DNA from: Verrucomicrobiales bacterium
Lineage (GTDB): Bacteria; Verrucomicrobiota; Verrucomicrobiia; Verrucomicrobiales; DEV007
Direction of reading: 5' to 3'
Length of the DNA stretch: 64,000 nucleotides
NCBI GenBank assembly: GCA_029213195.1
Contig: JARGNI010000007.1
Location: 62,001-126,000, forward strand
Each line of letters starts with the position of its first letter. The first letter of the stretch is position 1. A model generated the notes under the pieces. The model saw only the letters and a list, made by a program, of their open reading frames with translations, was not told where the DNA came from and ran no database searches. Below, piece after piece: positions 27,530 to 37,586 of the stretch. The translations under genes were made by a program, and so were the position numbers.

Positions 27530-28261
27530 TTACTCGTTTTCGCTTACGAGATTCGGAGCTCGCTTCGATTTGCGCTTCCCTGATCCTCGAATGAGCAGAG
27601 TTATCTCTCCTCTGACCTTGGTATCTGAGAACTCTTCGACCAATCGCTCCGCCGTGCCACGGTGGTAGGTCTCAAATTTCTTGGTCAATTCACGAGCCAC
27701 ACAAACCGGCCGATCAGGATCAAGCGAGGATAGGCAACGAAGAGTTTTCAGAACTCGGTAGGGGGATTCGAAGAAGACCGAAGTCTCGGGTCGATTCAAC
27801 GATTCCGACAGGATCCGCTCTCGCTTTCCGGATTTCACGGGAAGAAAACCTCCGAAATAGAAAGCATCCGTCGGCATTCCCGAACCTGCCAACGCAGTCG
27901 TCACGGCACACGGCCCAGGAATCACTTCCACCGCGACACCCTTTTCGATACATGCATTGACGAGTCGATAGCCGGGATCGGAAATCGTGGGCATGCCCGC
28001 GTCAGAAAGAAAAACGAGTTCGTCTCCATTCAGTACACGCTCGAGGAGCTGGTTGGCCTTCGCTTCTTCATTGTGATCGTGAAGAGAGGCCAGCTCTTTA
28101 TCCCGGATCTCAAGATGGGAAAGGAGTCGGGACGAATGCCGAGTATCCTCGCAGGCAACGATGTCGGCATTCCTGATGGACTCGACCGCTCGATAGCTGA
28201 TATCTCCCAAATTTCCAATCGGTGTCGCGATCAGTCGGACCGATGCCTGCTTTCGTTCCAT
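27530..28261 (-). CDS. rsmI: 16S rRNA (cytidine(1402)-2'-O)-methyltransferase
   Basis: Methylates the 2'-hydroxyl of C1402 of 16S rRNA to tune decoding in the ribosomal P site. At 243 residues it is somewhat short, but it has the SAM-MTase class III signatures: ATPIGNLGDISYRA (12-25), CEDTRHSSRLLSHL, SDAGMPTISDPGYRLV, VIPGPCAVTTALAGSGM and VFFESPYR. The C-terminal tail is basic and short. It is the distal gene of a minus-strand run after lptE (48 bases apart). Confidence 0.93.
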   Translation of the reverse strand: MERKQASVRLIATPIGNLGDISYRAVESIRNADIVACEDTRHSSRLLSHLEIRDKELASLHDHNEEAKANQLLERVLNGDELVFLSDAGMPTISDPGYRLVNACIEKGVAVEVIPGPCAVTTALAGSGMPTDAFYFGGFLPVKSGKRERILSESLNRPETSVFFESPYRVLKTLRCLSSLDPDRPVCVARELTKKFETYHRGTAERLVEEFSDTKVRGEITLLIRGSGKRKSKRAPNLVSENE

Positions 28262-28309
28262 GGGATAGGGGGGCAGAAACGAAATGAGGGGAGCAGAGGA
28301 ACGAATCCT

Positions 28310-28900
28310 CTACCACCCATCCGCAATCTGAGAGACGAGCTTGGTCGCTGCATCCTGAGCCGCCACCGAGAGGGCATTGCGTTCTCCGACCTGAAAACTG
28401 GGGTCGACGAATTGAATGGTGCGGCCAGTAACAGCTCCCTGACGCGAAAGATAAACGTCCTCATCGCCGGTCGATTTCTCATCCGAACCATACTTCGACG
28501 GCGTTGCCGTCGAATCGATACGTTGCCCAGTAGCCGGATCCTCCAAGTGATATTCGATATAGAGGTAGACGCTCAACTCCTGTGATTGGAGGGTATCGTT
28601 CCGTACCGCACGCAGCTGAGATTTCTGAATCCTCGTGATTTCTCCCACGAGGATCGCATCACAATTTGTCCGATTGGTCACCTTGTAGGTCCCGTCAGCC
28701 TGAATTTCTTTCAGCACGGCGTTGGTCACGAGACTGGAAAGCCGGGGTTCCAGCGTGCTGTTTTTGAATGGAGGAACATGAATGCGGTCGATCCCAGCGA
28801 GCGCGGACGGCTTGACCTCTCCCAACTGGTAGCCGGCACAACCAGAGATCAAGAGGGCTGCTCCGGTCAGGAATAAAAAGGCGAAGAGAGAGCGGTTCAT
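28310..28900 (-). CDS. lptE: LPS-assembly lipoprotein LptE
   Basis: Outer-membrane lipoprotein that plugs and helps assemble the LptD barrel delivering LPS to the cell surface. It has a signal peptide with lipobox LLISGC (Cys21) followed by AGYQLG, the standard LptE opening (GYxL). Then come IHVPPFKNSTLEPRLSSLVTNAVLKEI and a long beta-rich part. Length (196 residues) fits the family. ATG at 28900 is used; a TTG one codon earlier is also in frame. It lies between rsmI and the BamD-like gene. Confidence 0.88.
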   Translation of the reverse strand: MNRSLFAFLFLTGAALLISGCAGYQLGEVKPSALAGIDRIHVPPFKNSTLEPRLSSLVTNAVLKEIQADGTYKVTNRTNCDAILVGEITRIQKSQLRAVRNDTLQSQELSVYLYIEYHLEDPATGQRIDSTATPSKYGSDEKSTGDEDVYLSRQGAVTGRTIQFVDPSFQVGERNALSVAAQDAATKLVSQIADGW

Positions 28901-29037
28901 CAAAAAGCGGTAGAGCGCGACTTCTCAGCGTCGCAAACGAACAAGAAAAAACTAGGCCAAATTCGGAAAATGACAAGCGGGAAGCCGACTCTGGCAGGAG
29001 CACTCCTTCACGCAGCCTCCGTCCAGAATGCGGAGAA

Positions 29038-30099
29038 TCACTCGCCGCTGGGGAGAGGAACCACAGAATCCTCCGAAGTCCTCATCTCGACCTCGTCTTT
29101 CTTGATCGGATTTGGCCCGAAGAATCCGGCCTTCTTTTCCACGCTGGGAGGCGCATTGTCCAATGCGGTGAGTCGCGCCTGCGCCTTGGCAGCCCATGGC
29201 GTATTGGGATTTTTTACGACTTCACGATAATAAACCCGTGCCGACTCCGGCTTTCCGCTTTTCTCATAGAAGAGTCCCGTGTTGTATCGTTTTTCCATGG
29301 TTCGCTCCTCGATCTCACGAAGATTGGCCTGAATATCCTGGGCGCGCTCGTCATTCGGATTTTGACTCATAAAGTCGATTCCGGCTTCCACCTGCGCTCG
29401 ATCTTCCTGCGGACTATTGGAATTCTCAGCTTTCACGCCGCGAAGTCGGAAGATTTCATACTGGGCTTCCGTCGCATACTTGGTTCCTTGGTATGTGTCC
29501 GTCACCAGTTTCAAGCTCGCCAGCGCCTGTGGAATCTGCTGCTCGGATACGTGAACCTTGCTGATATTGATCAAGGCTCTCGGTGCGAACTCCGTGTAGG
29601 GAGCTGCTTCCGCAATGCTCTCGAACATCTCAATAAGCTTACTCGGCTGGACACTGGCACCCAAACCGAGAAATCCTTTCTTCTCCGTGGTCTGAAGCTT
29701 TTCTGCAATCGCGAACTGGTTCATGACCGCCTCGTTGAAGTCGGGAGTGTTCCGATAATTCGAAATGAGGTCCTCATAGGCATCGAACGCCTTTTTCTCG
29801 TCTCCACTATTCTGGAGAATCTTGGCATAACGAAACTGCGCCTTGGCGGCTGCATCCGAATTGGGATACGACTTGGTGATCGATCGGTAGAGGTCTCGAG
29901 CTTTCCTGGCATTTCCGGAAGACTCGGCCTGCTGTGCCTGGGCAAGTTTTGCATCCGCAGCGCTTTGGTTGATCACGGACTCTTCAGCGCCACCATTCCC
30001 AGGTTTGCTGAACAAACCGTCCAGAAATCCCTGGGCCTGGGAAACGCTCAGGGTGGAAATCGCCAGGGAGATCGCGATGCATCGGGTGGGTATATTCAT
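29038..30099 (-). CDS. Secreted TPR protein, BamD-like
   Basis: A 353-residue secreted protein: signal peptide (1-22, VSQAQ at its end), then tetratricopeptide-like helical repeats. Examples are SAAKAQFRYAKIL-type helices, FDAYEDLISNYRNTPDFNEAV and a final ARVYYREVVKNPNTPWAAKAQARL. Repeats of this spacing are found in BamD (YfiO) and YbgF/CpoB proteins that assist outer-membrane protein or envelope assembly. No lipobox is present, unlike BamD. ATG at 30099 is chosen; a longer frame adds an unlikely leader. It is the first gene of the run leading into lptE, consistent with a role in outer-membrane biogenesis. Confidence 0.7.
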   Translation of the reverse strand: MNIPTRCIAISLAISTLSVSQAQGFLDGLFSKPGNGGAEESVINQSAADAKLAQAQQAESSGNARKARDLYRSITKSYPNSDAAAKAQFRYAKILQNSGDEKKAFDAYEDLISNYRNTPDFNEAVMNQFAIAEKLQTTEKKGFLGLGASVQPSKLIEMFESIAEAAPYTEFAPRALINISKVHVSEQQIPQALASLKLVTDTYQGTKYATEAQYEIFRLRGVKAENSNSPQEDRAQVEAGIDFMSQNPNDERAQDIQANLREIEERTMEKRYNTGLFYEKSGKPESARVYYREVVKNPNTPWAAKAQARLTALDNAPPSVEKKAGFFGPNPIKKDEVEMRTSEDSVVPLPSGE

Positions 30100-30649
30100 A
30101 AGAAAAGGGAATAGACTGTCAGCCACATGGGCAGGGAAACAGGATGGAGAACGTAAGCGATGGAACAATGGGATCAAATGCGAATTCTGTGGCATTTCTG
30201 GGGAATACTCAGGTGCTGCGAAAAGACCTCAAGAACGGAATAATAACAAAATCGAAAAACTGACCTCTTGGAAGATTCCATGTGGAACAATTCGTAACCG
30301 AACCGCCTCACGAGCCCACGAACTTTCGCCAAGTGCGCTTCGAGGAATCCCAGAGGAGATGAAAATACAAGAGGACATCGTCACAGGAATCGGAGGGAGA
30401 ACAAGACCAATGGTTCAGCATCACTACGATATTCGCCATGCACTCCTTAGAAAAACCTGCCAAACCTTGCTACCATAGTCTCAGCACTACCACCACGGCA
30501 CCCCTGAATAACTTCCTACAATATATGTAATGTAAAATTTAAAACGCTGGATCGCTGAGGCCCTGCTCTCGCAAGCTCCCTATTGTTCGTAATCCTAACT
30601 TTACGTGATGGGCGCCTTCCTATTAACTTTGAAAAAAGAACATCCCCTG
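30100..30649. other. 550-base divergent intergenic region
   Basis: Between the divergent BamD-like (-) and VCBS (+) genes. No coding potential convinces on either strand. The part at 30520-30545 is AT-rich (CAATATATGTAATGTAAAATTTAAAA) and could contribute promoter elements, but I cannot fix a -35/-10 pair. No hairpin stands out. Confidence 0.4.
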
Positions 30650-33600
30650 ATGATGAGACCTTCTTGGAACTCCTTTCTTGTTTCTCCTTTCCTTCTGGGA
30701 ATCTGGCTTTTCAGCCTTCCCGCATTGCGTTCCCTCGCGAACGAGCCGTTCACCAGCACTCCGCTTGGTCCCGCGGCCTCTTCGGACTCTGACAAGCTCT
30801 TTAGGACGATACCTCCCGAGGAGTCCGGAATCGACCTCGTGATCCCGATTGATGAATCTCACCCTCTAGCGCGCGCCTATCACTCCTCGTCTGCCTGCTC
30901 AGCTGTCGCGATTGGTGATTTGGATTTGGATGGCCGTCCCGACATCTTCGCGGGCAGCGGTCCGGGAGAAAATGCGCTTTACCTGGCACAGGATTCCCCC
31001 TTTGCATTCGTCGACGTTGCCGAGGCCGCGGGAGTGACTGGCGGCGAAGCGGCATGGGCAGTCGGGGTCTCTCTCGCCGATTTCGATAATGACGGCGATC
31101 TCGACATCTATGTCTGCAACTACGATCATCCCAACCAACTGTTTGTGAATCAAGCCATCGATGAATCGGGAAATCGCACCGAGGGCCCGCTTCGATTCCA
31201 AGAGGAAGCCGCTCGCTTCGGGCTGGATGTAAACGATGGATCCGTCGTCGCGGCCTTTGCTGACTACGACCGGGATGGAGATCTCGACCTCTATCTGCTG
31301 ACGCACCAGATCTATCGCGAGAATGGCAGACCGCGGGAACCGATCGGTATTCGAGAGGTCAACGGAAGGTTTCTCGTCACCGAAGAATGGCGACGGTGGT
31401 ATGAAATCGATCACAATCGGCGAGGAGACGACGGCGAGATCCTTTACACGGAAGTCGGACGCCCAGATTATCTTTTACGAAATGATGGTAAAAAAGGCTT
31501 TGTGGACGTTACCGGTGAGTCCGGTATCACCACAGCGCGGCATTGGGGAAACTCCGCCACCTGGTGGGATTTCAATTTCGATGGCTGGCCTGACATCTAC
31601 GTAGGGAATGACTTCAAGAGCCCGGATTTCCTCTATCGGAACAATGGCGATGGAAGCTTCACCGAGGTAGCTGAGAACCACGTCCGACATACCACCTGGT
31701 TTTCGATGGGTGCCGTTCAGTCCGATTTCAACAACGACGGATACATCGACTTCCTACTGGCGGACATGATGCCCAAGACCCACTACATGCAGATGGCATC
31801 GATGGCATCGATGGAAGCTCGTCAGGACAATCTCGATGCCCAGGACGGCCCGACCCAGATCATGCACAACACCATGCACATCAATACGGGAACCAATCAG
31901 TTTCTCGAAGGTGCCTGGATGGCCGGCGTCGCCCAGACTGAGTGGACCTGGGCGATACGAAGTGCCGACTTCGACAACGACATGCTGGCAGACCTCTTTT
32001 TTTGCAATGGAGTCCCCCGCCAATTCAATCATTCGGATCTTCCCCCCATCACCCACAGCAGCCTGATCGGCAATAGTCATTGGGATCACTACAAGGGAAC
32101 CCCTGAACGCCGCGAGCAGAATCTCGCCTACAGAAATCTGGGCAACTTCCAATTCGAGGATGTCTCTACCCAATGGGGGCTGGACCATTTCGGAATGTCC
32201 TATGGCGCGTCTCTGGGGGACTTGAATGGAGATGGCCATCTCGACCTCGTCACCTCCAACCTGGCAGACCCCCTGCGAGTTTATCATAACCTCGGGACGG
32301 ATGGAAACCGGGTCATTGTTGCCCTTTCAGGAACCCGGAGCAACCGTTACGGGATCGGGTCGCTCGTGACGGTGGTCACTCCCGACGGAGTGAAGCAGAG
32401 TCGACAGCTGTTTCCCTATGGCGGCTTCCTCGATGCTGATGAATGCATCCTGCATTTCGGACTGGCCGATCACGAAACGATCGAGATGCTTCGGATCGAT
32501 TGGCCCAGTGGCGAATCCCAGACCTTCCGGGAACTGGAAGCCAACCGCCGCTATGTATTCACCGAGCCGGATACCGGAGCGACGAAAATCCCGGCCGTAG
32601 AAACCCGTGAGACCGAGGACCCTTGGTTTCGCGAGTCCCCTGTTCTTCGTGGATTTTCTCATCAGGAACGGGAGTTCGATGACTTTGACAGGCAACCTCT
32701 GCTGCCCTTCAAGCTCTCCCAACTGGGTCCAGGCCAAGCCTGGGGCGACATCGATGGGGATGGAGATGCCGATTTCTACCTGGGTGGCGCGGCAGGACAA
32801 GCCGGGCAGCTTTTCCGCAATCAATCCAGTCCGGGATCCGGAGAGGTCATTCTCATTCCCGCCCCCGCCTCGGATTTTCAGGACGATCTACGATACGAGG
32901 ACATGGGATGCCTATTCTTCGATGCCGATGGAGATGGAGACGAGGATCTGTATGTCGTAAGCGGTGGCGTGGAAGCGGCACCGGGATCGGACGTCCTTCT
33001 CGATCGCCTTTACTGGAATAACGGGGCACAGGGTGGTTTTTCCCGGGCCGAAGCCGACGTTTTGCCGGGAAACGCGTTCAGTGGCAGTTGCGTCATCGCC
33101 TCCGACTTTGACCGAGACGGGGATCTCGACCTCTTTGTCGGTTCCCGAACCATCCCCGGAGATTATCCGATTTCTTCGCCGAGCCAGCTCCTGCTCAACG
33201 AAGGAGGAAAATTTCTGGATGTGACCCAGGATATCGCTCCTGGCTTGTTGCAAGCAGGCATGGTGACGAGCGGGATCTGGAGCGATGTAAACAACGACGG
33301 CTGGCACGACCTTATGCTAACGACCGAATGGGGTCCCATTCGCGCCTTCATCAATCAACAGGGAAAACTCGTGGAAGCGACTCCGGAGGCAGGACTCAGC
33401 GGCGAAGGGATTGCTGGGCTGGGTTGGTGGACAGGGATCGACGCCGCAGATGTCGACAATGACGGAGACATCGATTTCGTTGTCACCAACCTGGGACGAA
33501 ATTCCACCTATCACGCCACGATCGAATCTCCGGAGTTGATCTTTTACGGCGATTTCGACGACTCGGGTAAAGACCACATTGTGGAAGCTCGCTTCCTGCA

Positions 33601-34441
33601 GGAGAAAGGAGAAACAATCTGCTACCCGAGAAGGAATTTTGCCACCGTGGGCGCTGCCATGCCGGCGATCACGGACCGTCTCCAGACTTTTCACAACTAC
33701 GCCGTCCTTCCCCTCTCCGAAATCTTTGGGTTCGACAAGATCAAGCAAGCGAAGAACTTCCTCACGAACAACATGGATTCCTCCTTGCTGATCAACGACG
33801 GCACGGGGCGTTTTTCATGGAAATCGCTCCCTCACCTCGCCCAGATCTCTCCCGGCTTCGGGGTCGCTCTCCGGGACATCGATCTCGACGGGCGGACGGA
33901 TTGCTACTTGGTACAAAATCACTTCAACATCACCACCGAACAAGGCCGGCTCGACGGAGGACTGAGTTCACTCCTGCTTGGCACAGGAGATGGAGAGTCT
34001 CCCTTCAAGATCGTATGGCCGCATGAAAGTGGCCTGGTCGTGCCCGGGGATGCGAAAAGCCTTTCCGTAGTGGACCTGAATCTGGACGGCTGGGAAGATT
34101 TCGTCGTTGGCGTCAATGATGATGAACCCAAAATCTATGTCAATCAGCTCGCTGCGAAATCCCCTCATCGCCCCCTGCGTGTCCGGCTCAAGGGAACCCC
34201 AGGAAACTCGAAAGCGATCGGAGCAAGAGTAACCGTCAATGTGGCTTCACTACCTCCTCAAACACGTGAACTCAACGCTGGCGGAAGTTACCTGTCTCAG
34301 TCTGATGGAGATTTCATCTTTGCTGCCCCGAAGGATGATAATTCCCCGATCGAGGTCACAATCAGGTGGCCTGACGGCAAAATCAGTAAAACTGAAGTCG
34401 AAGGAAAGTCGAAATTCGTATCCCTTGAGAGAAACCAGTAG
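30650..34441 (+). CDS. Large VCBS/FG-GAP repeat protein with two ASPIC/UnbV domains (CRTAC1-like)
   Basis: A 1263-residue exported protein. A signal peptide (about 1-31) is followed by FG-GAP/VCBS repeats, each with Ca-binding loops of DxDxDGxxD form (DLDLDGRPD, DFDNDGDLD, DYDRDGDLD, DFNFDGWPD). The repeats come in two sets, about 70-550 and 680-1160, each ended by an ASPIC/UnbV domain (about 553-640 and 1173-1258), so the protein looks like an internal duplication. Such proteins are secreted beta-propellers, common in Planctomycetes and Verrucomicrobia, of adhesive or carbohydrate-binding role. ATG 30650 is used because it begins a signal peptide. It is followed 64 bases later by the cytochrome peroxidase. 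Confidence 0.88.
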   Translation: MMRPSWNSFLVSPFLLGIWLFSLPALRSLANEPFTSTPLGPAASSDSDKLFRTIPPEESGIDLVIPIDESHPLARAYHSSSACSAVAIGDLDLDGRPDIFAGSGPGENALYLAQDSPFAFVDVAEAAGVTGGEAAWAVGVSLADFDNDGDLDIYVCNYDHPNQLFVNQAIDESGNRTEGPLRFQEEAARFGLDVNDGSVVAAFADYDRDGDLDLYLLTHQIYRENGRPREPIGIREVNGRFLVTEEWRRWYEIDHNRRGDDGEILYTEVGRPDYLLRNDGKKGFVDVTGESGITTARHWGNSATWWDFNFDGWPDIYVGNDFKSPDFLYRNNGDGSFTEVAENHVRHTTWFSMGAVQSDFNNDGYIDFLLADMMPKTHYMQMASMASMEARQDNLDAQDGPTQIMHNTMHINTGTNQFLEGAWMAGVAQTEWTWAIRSADFDNDMLADLFFCNGVPRQFNHSDLPPITHSSLIGNSHWDHYKGTPERREQNLAYRNLGNFQFEDVSTQWGLDHFGMSYGASLGDLNGDGHLDLVTSNLADPLRVYHNLGTDGNRVIVALSGTRSNRYGIGSLVTVVTPDGVKQSRQLFPYGGFLDADECILHFGLADHETIEMLRIDWPSGESQTFRELEANRRYVFTEPDTGATKIPAVETRETEDPWFRESPVLRGFSHQEREFDDFDRQPLLPFKLSQLGPGQAWGDIDGDGDADFYLGGAAGQAGQLFRNQSSPGSGEVILIPAPASDFQDDLRYEDMGCLFFDADGDGDEDLYVVSGGVEAAPGSDVLLDRLYWNNGAQGGFSRAEADVLPGNAFSGSCVIASDFDRDGDLDLFVGSRTIPGDYPISSPSQLLLNEGGKFLDVTQDIAPGLLQAGMVTSGIWSDVNNDGWHDLMLTTEWGPIRAFINQQGKLVEATPEAGLSGEGIAGLGWWTGIDAADVDNDGDIDFVVTNLGRNSTYHATIESPELIFYGDFDDSGKDHIVEARFLQEKGETICYPRRNFATVGAAMPAITDRLQTFHNYAVLPLSEIFGFDKIKQAKNFLTNNMDSSLLINDGTGRFSWKSLPHLAQISPGFGVALRDIDLDGRTDCYLVQNHFNITTEQGRLDGGLSSLLLGTGDGESPFKIVWPHESGLVVPGDAKSLSVVDLNLDGWEDFVVGVNDDEPKIYVNQLAAKSPHRPLRVRLKGTPGNSKAIGARVTVNVASLPPQTRELNAGGSYLSQSDGDFIFAAPKDDNSPIEVTIRWPDGKISKTEVEGKSKFVSLERNQ

Positions 34442-34505
34442 ACGGATTGGCACTGCGAATCTCGAGCCAGAAGATTTTGGATCACACTCATCACGCACAC
34501 CAGCA

Positions 34506-35990
34506 ATGAAGCCCACCCTCACTCTCGCCTTCGCGATCTATTCTCTCTTCCCCATGTGGGGAGGCGCAGGACCATCGAAAGACGTCGACCTGCTTTGGGA
34601 ACTGCTCGAAAAGCACGAAGTGCGCCCCCTCGAAGCGAAACCTGAAGTCTCGGAGGAAAAGCTGAAACTCGGGCAGGCGCTCTTCTTCGATCCCGTCCTC
34701 GGTGGAAACCGGGACGTTTCATGTGCGACCTGTCACCACCCGCTTACCGCAACCGCAGACGGACGCTCCCGCTCGGTGGGAACGCGAGCCTACGTAAATC
34801 TCGGGAAACGCATGCCGGAAGGCCTCCGTCTTGTCGAAGTCGAAGGTCGTGACCCGGTCTTGATGGGTTTCAGCATGAATCGCGCGGCGCATCCGTTTAC
34901 CCCCAGGAACGCTCCCGAGATCTTCAATCGCGGCGACTCAGCCTGGCACACGATGTTCTGGGACAATCGCGTCTATCAACGCTCGGATGGGAAGTTTGTC
35001 GTGAACCAGATGCGACTGACCAAGAGCCCGGACTACTACCAGGTCATCATGCCTGATATCATCGAGAACGTCCTCGCCGCACAGGCCATGATGCCGGTGC
35101 TGTCCGATGCAGAAATGCGAGGGACGAAGGGCGAGACCGACATCACCGGTGCCCACAACGAAGTGGGTGAGGTTCTGGGGCAGAATGAAGAAGAAATCTG
35201 GGCAGCAATCCTCAAGCGACTTCTCGAGTTCGAGGAATACCAAGGACTCTTCGCCGCAGCCTATCCTGAGATTGCAACGGAAGACCTTCACTTCGCTCAC
35301 GCTGCCAATGCCATTGCCGCTTTCGAGATTGATGCCTTCACCTTCCACGACAGCCCTTACGATCGATTCCTCGCGGGCGATTCAACAGCGCTCAATGAAC
35401 AGGAACTGCGCGGCGCCAAGCTATTCTACGGGAAGGCCAATTGCGCGAGCTGCCATACAGGTCCGCTCCTCACCGATCAACTCCCCCACAATATCGGGAT
35501 CGTGCCCATCGGTCCGGGGCCACAGGCTAGTGAGGACTATGACCTGGGGGTGGCGCACCGAAGTGACTTCGGACTGGAAAACAGTTTCCAGTTTCGCACC
35601 CCCCCACTACGCAATGTCGAACTGACAGGCCCCTACATGCACAACGGAGCCTACACGATTCTCGAAGCCGCCGTCCGGCATCAGTTGAATCCAGGACAGG
35701 AGCTCGAGAACTACGACGCGAACCAGCTCGAACCGGAATTCCGAGGAGCCGTCCACCAGGAAAAAGAAGTCATCCGCCAGGTTAAGAAGACAATGCCCGC
35801 CGAGCTCAAGCTGCCCAGCTACTTCAGTGACGAGGACGTTTCAGATCTCGTGGCGTTTCTCAAGGCACTTACCAGCCCTTCCGCTCGCGATCTCTCCCAC
35901 ACCATTCCGAAGTCCGTTCCGAGCGGGCTGGAAATGGTTCTCCCATTTGTCCCCGAGGGGGAGAAAGACCCAGTGCTCCCGGAAAATTGA
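34506..35990 (+). CDS. Di-heme cytochrome c peroxidase-family protein
   Basis: A 494-residue exported protein with two c-type haem motifs, CATCHH (Cys73/Cys76/His77) and CASCHT (Cys313/Cys316/His317). Other family features are LGQALFFDPVLGGNRDVSC, a conserved FTPRNAPEIFNRG and the C-terminal FRTPPLRNVELTGPYMHNGAY of the CcpA/MauG family. It would reduce peroxides, or oxidise a partner, in the periplasm. ATG at 34506 begins a signal peptide (about 1-20); a longer frame upstream overlaps the VCBS gene and is not coding. The tight pairing with the VCBS/UnbV protein suggests a joint function. Confidence 0.9.
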   Translation: MKPTLTLAFAIYSLFPMWGGAGPSKDVDLLWELLEKHEVRPLEAKPEVSEEKLKLGQALFFDPVLGGNRDVSCATCHHPLTATADGRSRSVGTRAYVNLGKRMPEGLRLVEVEGRDPVLMGFSMNRAAHPFTPRNAPEIFNRGDSAWHTMFWDNRVYQRSDGKFVVNQMRLTKSPDYYQVIMPDIIENVLAAQAMMPVLSDAEMRGTKGETDITGAHNEVGEVLGQNEEEIWAAILKRLLEFEEYQGLFAAAYPEIATEDLHFAHAANAIAAFEIDAFTFHDSPYDRFLAGDSTALNEQELRGAKLFYGKANCASCHTGPLLTDQLPHNIGIVPIGPGPQASEDYDLGVAHRSDFGLENSFQFRTPPLRNVELTGPYMHNGAYTILEAAVRHQLNPGQELENYDANQLEPEFRGAVHQEKEVIRQVKKTMPAELKLPSYFSDEDVSDLVAFLKALTSPSARDLSHTIPKSVPSGLEMVLPFVPEGEKDPVLPEN

Positions 35991-36079
35991 TTCGCTATCG
36001 GACTTTTTCCGAGTAAAATGGTCTTCGCTTGTTCCGCCAGAGTCCTGATTGAGCCCGATGCGGAAGTCATAAGCTCTTG

Positions 36080-37543
36080 ATGACCATTTTGAATCTTCCG
36101 CCGTTCCTGGCCGATCTTTCTCTTTCTCCGGTTCTTGCCCTGTCCGGAGTCCTTCCTCAGCACCCAGTGCTCTCCGCCCTCCTACTTGCGGCGCTCGTTT
36201 TCGGAAATGCATTCCTTGTCGCCGCCGAAGTTTCCCTTCTCCGCGTCCACGCCAGCCAGCTCGAGGAGGAATCCGGGGAGAACGAGGATCGCTCCAAGCT
36301 GACGTTGCATCTCGTTTCGAATATCGAGTCCTATCTGGCCGCCTGTCAGTTTGGAATCACCTTCTCGACCATCGTGCAAGGAGCCCTGGGGGAACCATTC
36401 CTATCAGCCTACCTGGTCCCGCTACTCACCGGCACCGGGCTGTCCGAAACGGTGATTCGCGTAATCTCCTTCTTCCTGAGCGTCATCGCGCTCTCCATCC
36501 TCCACTCCGTTTTCGCAGAGCAAATCCCCCGTGCGTTTGGATTCCGCAAAACCGTGCAGACGGCGATTGCCTGCAGCGGCCCGGTGCGATTGCTCTACCT
36601 TTTCCTGATGGGACCGGTATGGCTGATTCACGGAATATCCCGGGTTCTTCTTCGCGTGTTCTTCCGCATGGAGCCGGTCGACAGCAACCAGATTACCCAC
36701 ACCGCGGATGAATTGCGGCATCTCGTGGAGGAAACGGGAAGAGCCCAGGAAGTGACGGAGACCGAACAGGAGATTCTCAAGAATGCCCTGACCTTGAATG
36801 AACTTTGTGTGCGTGACATCATCACTCCTCGAAACGACGTCATCGTCCTCGATGTTCACCGTACCTTTCGGGAGAACCTCGAGTTAGCACTGGAGTCGAA
36901 ACATACTCGCTTTCCCCTCGTCGACGGACATCTCGACAACACCCTTGGCTTGATTCACATCAAGGATCTCCTTCGCGAAATGCAGAAGGATTCCTCGAAC
37001 CTTTTCGCCGCCAAGAGGGATCTGATTCGGGTATCAGAAGACCTTCCCCTCGACGAGCTCTTGAAACTTTTTCTTTCGAAACGAGCTCACATCGCCCTGG
37101 TTGTCGATGAGTTCGGCGGATCTGTCGGCCTCGTCATGCTGGATGATGTCCTCGACCAGGTCGTCGGTGAGATCTACGACGAGTTCGACGATGAGGAGGA
37201 AGCCGGTTTCAACGAGATCGACGAAGATACCTTCGAAGTCCAGGGCTGGCTCCCCCTTCATGAACTCTCGACCCATGTCGGAGAACTCGTTCTCGAAGAT
37301 CCCGATGTGAGTACGGTAGGAGGCTACATCACCAGCGTGCTTGGAAGATTCCCGGAAGTCGGAGAGACGCTTCGCATCGAAGGCTTCGATGCGAAAATCA
37401 TCAGCGCGGACGAGCGATCCGTAGGCGAAATTCGATTCGAGCGAGGTGAATCTCTTGGTAGCCTCGAGCCAACAGAGCAGGAACCTATCGATACCACCGG
37501 TTCGAAGAAATCGGAACCAGCCGAGAAGGAGAAAATTACCTGA
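36080..37543 (+). CDS. CNNM/CorC-type transporter (HlyC/CorC family)
   Basis: A 487-residue inner-membrane protein with the standard three-part layout: DUF21 (CNNM) membrane domain with the FGNAFLVAAEVSLLRV opening (about 40-215), a CBS pair (about 240-365, DIITPRNDVIVLD and LGLIHIKDLLRE), and a C-terminal CorC_HlyC domain (about 385-460, VQGWLPLHELSTHVGE). Relatives are called hemolysins but are more likely Mg or Co efflux or regulatory proteins. ATG at 36080 is preferred over the overlapping TTG at 36077. It follows the peroxidase by 89 bases, not obviously part of the same unit. Confidence 0.92.
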   Translation: MTILNLPPFLADLSLSPVLALSGVLPQHPVLSALLLAALVFGNAFLVAAEVSLLRVHASQLEEESGENEDRSKLTLHLVSNIESYLAACQFGITFSTIVQGALGEPFLSAYLVPLLTGTGLSETVIRVISFFLSVIALSILHSVFAEQIPRAFGFRKTVQTAIACSGPVRLLYLFLMGPVWLIHGISRVLLRVFFRMEPVDSNQITHTADELRHLVEETGRAQEVTETEQEILKNALTLNELCVRDIITPRNDVIVLDVHRTFRENLELALESKHTRFPLVDGHLDNTLGLIHIKDLLREMQKDSSNLFAAKRDLIRVSEDLPLDELLKLFLSKRAHIALVVDEFGGSVGLVMLDDVLDQVVGEIYDEFDDEEEAGFNEIDEDTFEVQGWLPLHELSTHVGELVLEDPDVSTVGGYITSVLGRFPEVGETLRIEGFDAKIISADERSVGEIRFERGESLGSLEPTEQEPIDTTGSKKSEPAEKEKIT

Positions 37544-37586
37544 GATAGGCAGCTCTCTCGAGCCGACGGTGCAAACAACCCGGAGC

